Origin: Phycisphaerae bacterium
Lineage (GTDB): Bacteria; Planctomycetota; Phycisphaerae; JAJVII01
Length of the DNA stretch: 7,981 bases
Direction of reading: 5' to 3'
Assembly: GCA_028706835.1 (NCBI GenBank)
Contig: JAQTVL010000194.1
Coordinates: 1-7,981 of the forward strand
Made by a program: the position numbers and the translations under genes. The notes under the pieces were generated by a model, which saw nothing but the letters and a program-made list of their open reading frames with translations, ran no database searches and had not been told where the DNA came from. Numbering within the stretch: position 1 is the stretch's first letter; each line of letters starts with the position of its first letter. Positions 6,338-7,981 of this stretch are shown here, one piece after another.

Positions 6338-6449
6338 CGGACAGACGCACCCAAGACATCCCTGCGCCGAGCGTACTTTCAGAGAGCCGCAGCCGGCGGA
6401 GGAAGTCCTCGTCGAAGAGTTCTTCGCGACGGAGAGGCTTGCGGAGCAT
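6327..6449 (-). pseudogene. Broken 5' end of a second DUF58 gene
   Basis: Reading from ATG 6449 gives MLRKPLRREELFDEDFLRRLR, clearly the N-terminus of a DUF58 protein (compare MARTTTREDLFDEDFLRRLRH of the intact gene). Homology ends at about 6386, after which 18 unrelated codons lead to TGA at 6327-6329, so only about 21 of about 300 residues survive. A 34-bp stretch is identical to the intact gene, while the first codons and the upstream bases differ but stay alignable (GCGGTAAGAT against GCGGTAGAAT before the ATG). It is therefore a diverged or recombined duplicate whose body was lost or replaced. It is very unlikely to make a functional protein. Confidence 0.75.
6386..6419. repeat. 34-bp direct repeat, copy 2 (within the broken DUF58 start)
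   Basis: Identical to 5316-5349. The toxin-antitoxin operon and the long inverted repeat lie between the two copies. The left edge of this copy (6385/6386) is the breakpoint where DUF58 homology stops. Confidence 0.9.
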
Positions 6450-6563
6450 GTTGTCATCTTACCGCAGGGGCGAGTGGAATTAAAACGCAGAGCCCCGGGG
6501 ACAGCAGACAAGGGCGGAAGATTACCGGTTACGCGCCGCTCGCTGGGCAAGCCACTTTGTCAG

Positions 6564-6633
6564 GGGGCGCCCAAAACCTACCACCGCGGGGCGCCTCAAA
6601 ACCTACCACCTGGAGCCCTCAGAACCGGCCACT
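6564..6633 (+). repeat. Terminal repeat array of the IS21 element (putative IstA-binding sites)
   Basis: Two nearly identical 22-23 bp units, GGGGCGCC(T)CAAAACCTACCACC, occupy 6564-6585 and 6588-6610. The second has one extra T. A weaker third copy, AGAACCGGCCACT, is at 6621-6633. IS21-family ends carry several such repeats, which the IstA transposase binds; that role is inferred from the family. The units lie between the presumed tip and the istA start. Confidence 0.75.
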
Positions 6634-6702
6634 TGAGGAGCCGTCGGTTGAGCCGTGTAGGCTCTCCGGTCCGCAATGGCGCGGGACCGGAGGGCAGCGT
6701 GC

Positions 6703-7981
6703 GTGGCCAATCGACTCAAGATGGTGGCCGTCCAAACAATCGTGTCGTTGCTGGTGGCGAGTTGGCCGCAACGGAAGATCGCCCGCGAACTGGGCATAAG
6801 CCGAGATGCGGTCCGCCATTACGCCAGGCTGCTCAAGCTCGGCCAGTTGTCGGTGGTCCTGCCGCCGGGCTGGCCGGGGCCGTCGAGCGCTCCATCGGCT
6901 GAGGCATCCGGCAGTTCGTTGCCGGATGATCCGGCCGCCCCGCTATCGGATTCAAACTGTACCACCCGCCCGCCGGGTCCGCTGATTGAAAACCTACCAG
7001 GGGGCGCCCCCGGGTCCGAGGAGCCAAAACCGGCCGGGGCGGTCCCCGGCTCGGTTCCCTTGGCGGACGGCGGTTCGGACTCGTCGGCCAGCGACTGCGA
7101 ACCGTTCCGCCAAGTCATCCTGGACAAGCTGGAGCAGCGGCTGTCGCGCAAGCGGATTTGGCAGGACCTGGTGAGTGAGCACGGCTTCACCGCCCGCTAC
7201 CACAGCGTCAAGCGGTTCGTCCGCAAGCTGAATCGGGCGACGCCGCTGCCGTTCCGGCGGATCGAGGTCGAGCCGGGGGCCGAGGCCCAGGTGGACTTCG
7301 GCAAGGGGGCCCCGGTCTGCACGCCAAGTGGCGGGCGACGGCGGACCCATGTCTTTCGGCTCGTGCTCAGCTTCTCCCGCAAGGGCTACAGCGAGGCGGT
7401 GTTCAGTCAGACCACCGACGAGTTCCTGGCCTGTCTGGAAAACGCCTTCTGGTCGTTCGGGGGCGTGCCCCGCATTATCGTCATCGACAACCTGAAGGCG
7501 GCGGTGGCCAGGGCGGATTGGTTCGACCCGGAATTGCACCCGAAGATTCGCTCGTTCTGCCAGCACTACGGCTGCGCGATCCTGCCGACCAAGCCCTATA
7601 CGCCAAGACACAAGGGCAAGGTCGAGTCGGGCGTGAACTTTGTCCAGTCCAACGGCCTGAAGGGCCACAGCTTCACCGGCCTGCCCGAAGAGAACCAGCA
7701 CCTCTGGCACTGGGAACTGACCGTCGCCGACACCCGCATCCACGGCACCACCCGCAAGCAGGTCGGCAAGCTGTTCGCCGAGGTCGAAAGGAGCGCCCTG
7801 CTGCCGTTGCCGGCGGAGCGATTCCCGTTCTTCCATGAGGCCCCGCGGTCGGTCCATCTGGATGGCTACGTCCAGATCGCTCACTCGTACTACTCCGTAC
7901 CGCCGGAGTACGTGGGGCGGACGGTCTGGGTCCGCTGGGATCAGCGGACGGTGCGGGTGTTCAATCACCGCTTCGAGCAGA
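6703..7981 (+). CDS. istA: IS21-family transposase IstA (partial, C-terminus outside the window)
   Basis: IstA is the DDE transposase that works with the AAA+ helper IstB in cut-and-paste movement. The chosen start is GTG 6703, giving MANRLKMVAVQTI, the usual N-terminus in related proteins, with GGAGGG at 6689-6694, 8 nt upstream; ATG 6721 would clip it. 426 residues are visible. In order: a helix-turn-helix (about 18-40, WPQRKIARELGISRDAVRHYAR); a long Pro/Gly/Ser-rich linker (about 50-130); a second DNA-binding region (about 133-180, VILDKLEQRLSRKRIWQDLV then YHSVKRFVRKL); the catalytic core with Asp198 (AQVDFG), Asp262 (VIDNLKAAV) and Glu308 (HKGKVESG); then RIHGTTRKQVG and the start of the C-terminal beta-rich domain (YYSVPPEYVGRTVWVR). 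No frameshift is seen, so it is likely intact as far as the window shows. Confidence 0.95.
   Translation, partial: MANRLKMVAVQTIVSLLVASWPQRKIARELGISRDAVRHYARLLKLGQLSVVLPPGWPGPSSAPSAEASGSSLPDDPAAPLSDSNCTTRPPGPLIENLPGGAPGSEEPKPAGAVPGSVPLADGGSDSSASDCEPFRQVILDKLEQRLSRKRIWQDLVSEHGFTARYHSVKRFVRKLNRATPLPFRRIEVEPGAEAQVDFGKGAPVCTPSGGRRRTHVFRLVLSFSRKGYSEAVFSQTTDEFLACLENAFWSFGGVPRIIVIDNLKAAVARADWFDPELHPKIRSFCQHYGCAILPTKPYTPRHKGKVESGVNFVQSNGLKGHSFTGLPEENQHLWHWELTVADTRIHGTTRKQVGKLFAEVERSALLPLPAERFPFFHEAPRSVHLDGYVQIAHSYYSVPPEYVGRTVWVRWDQRTVRVFNHRFEQ
6952..7059 (+). repeat. Three degenerate 36-bp repeats inside the istA linker, resembling the element's end repeats
   Basis: Units start at about 6952, 6987 and 7024. 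Each begins with a form of CAAAACCTACCACC (CAAACTGTACCACC, GAAAACCTACCAGG, CAAAACCGGCCGGG) and ends near GGGTCCG or GGCTCGG. The second also has GGGGCGCC, as in the outer repeats. In protein they give a 12-residue period ending in PG(P/S), within the Pro/Gly-rich linker. The similarity to the terminal repeats is seen directly. Whether IstA binds here is unknown. Confidence 0.6.

Larger units (their letters stand above)
6558..7981 (+). mobile_element. IS21-family insertion sequence, left part (right end outside the window)
   Basis: The element is defined by istA and the repeated end motifs just upstream of it. A candidate tip is TGTCAGGGGGCGCC starting at 6558, since IS21-family ends usually begin with TG. 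The exact boundary is not certain, because the preceding GCCACTT (6551-6557) also resembles bases in the third end repeat. istB and the right end would lie beyond 7981. The element inserted upstream of the broken DUF58 copy. Confidence 0.75.

Noticed and set aside
6994..7968. 324-codon minus-strand open frame opposite istA
   Set aside because: IstA on the plus strand is unmistakable with its full DDE triad; the antisense product has no family features.

Overview
The window is high-GC DNA with tightly packed genes, probably from a Planctomycetota bacterium, perhaps of the Phycisphaerae type. The hints are a flagellar gene in a GC-rich genome, a diadenylate cyclase module, and an IstA transposase with a long Pro/Gly-rich linker resembling planctomycete IS21 elements. 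This placement is an inference from gene content and style, not from a marker gene.

Positions 1-5376 are chromosomal housekeeping genes, all on the minus strand. In transcription order they are a DUF58/von Willebrand-like protein (5376-4468), the membrane diadenylate cyclase CdaA (4367-3417), its YbbR-domain partner CdaR (3445-2420), gamma-glutamyl phosphate reductase ProA (2423-1140), and the flagellar switch protein FliM (999 to beyond the left edge). cdaA, cdaR and proA overlap and form one translationally linked unit. It couples c-di-AMP synthesis, usually tied to osmotic and cell-wall control, to a proline synthesis step. fliM has its own strong Shine-Dalgarno and a possible flagellar-type promoter.

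Positions 5414-6146 hold a plus-strand type II toxin-antitoxin pair, a Phd/YefM-like antitoxin and a VapC-like PIN toxin. They overlap by ATGA and lie behind a promoter with a near-perfect palindrome across the -10.

Positions 6147-6702 contain no confident intact gene but are structured. There is a long AT-richer inverted repeat (6222-6310), a small hairpin, and a broken 5' end of a second DUF58 gene on the minus strand (6449-6327). A 34-bp stretch of the broken gene is identical to the intact DUF58 gene, so the toxin-antitoxin module sits between two copies of that gene's start. Next comes the left end of an IS21-family element with repeated putative transposase-binding motifs.

Positions 6703-7981 carry istA of that element on the plus strand, with the DDE triad visible; the C-terminus, istB and the right end are beyond the window. 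The 5426-6700 interval looks like a small accessory island accreted next to a conserved minus-strand gene run. I do not see a clear new multi-gene system. The most unusual points are the altered DGA motif in CdaA, the duplicated DUF58 start flanking the toxin-antitoxin pair, and end-like repeats inside the istA coding region.
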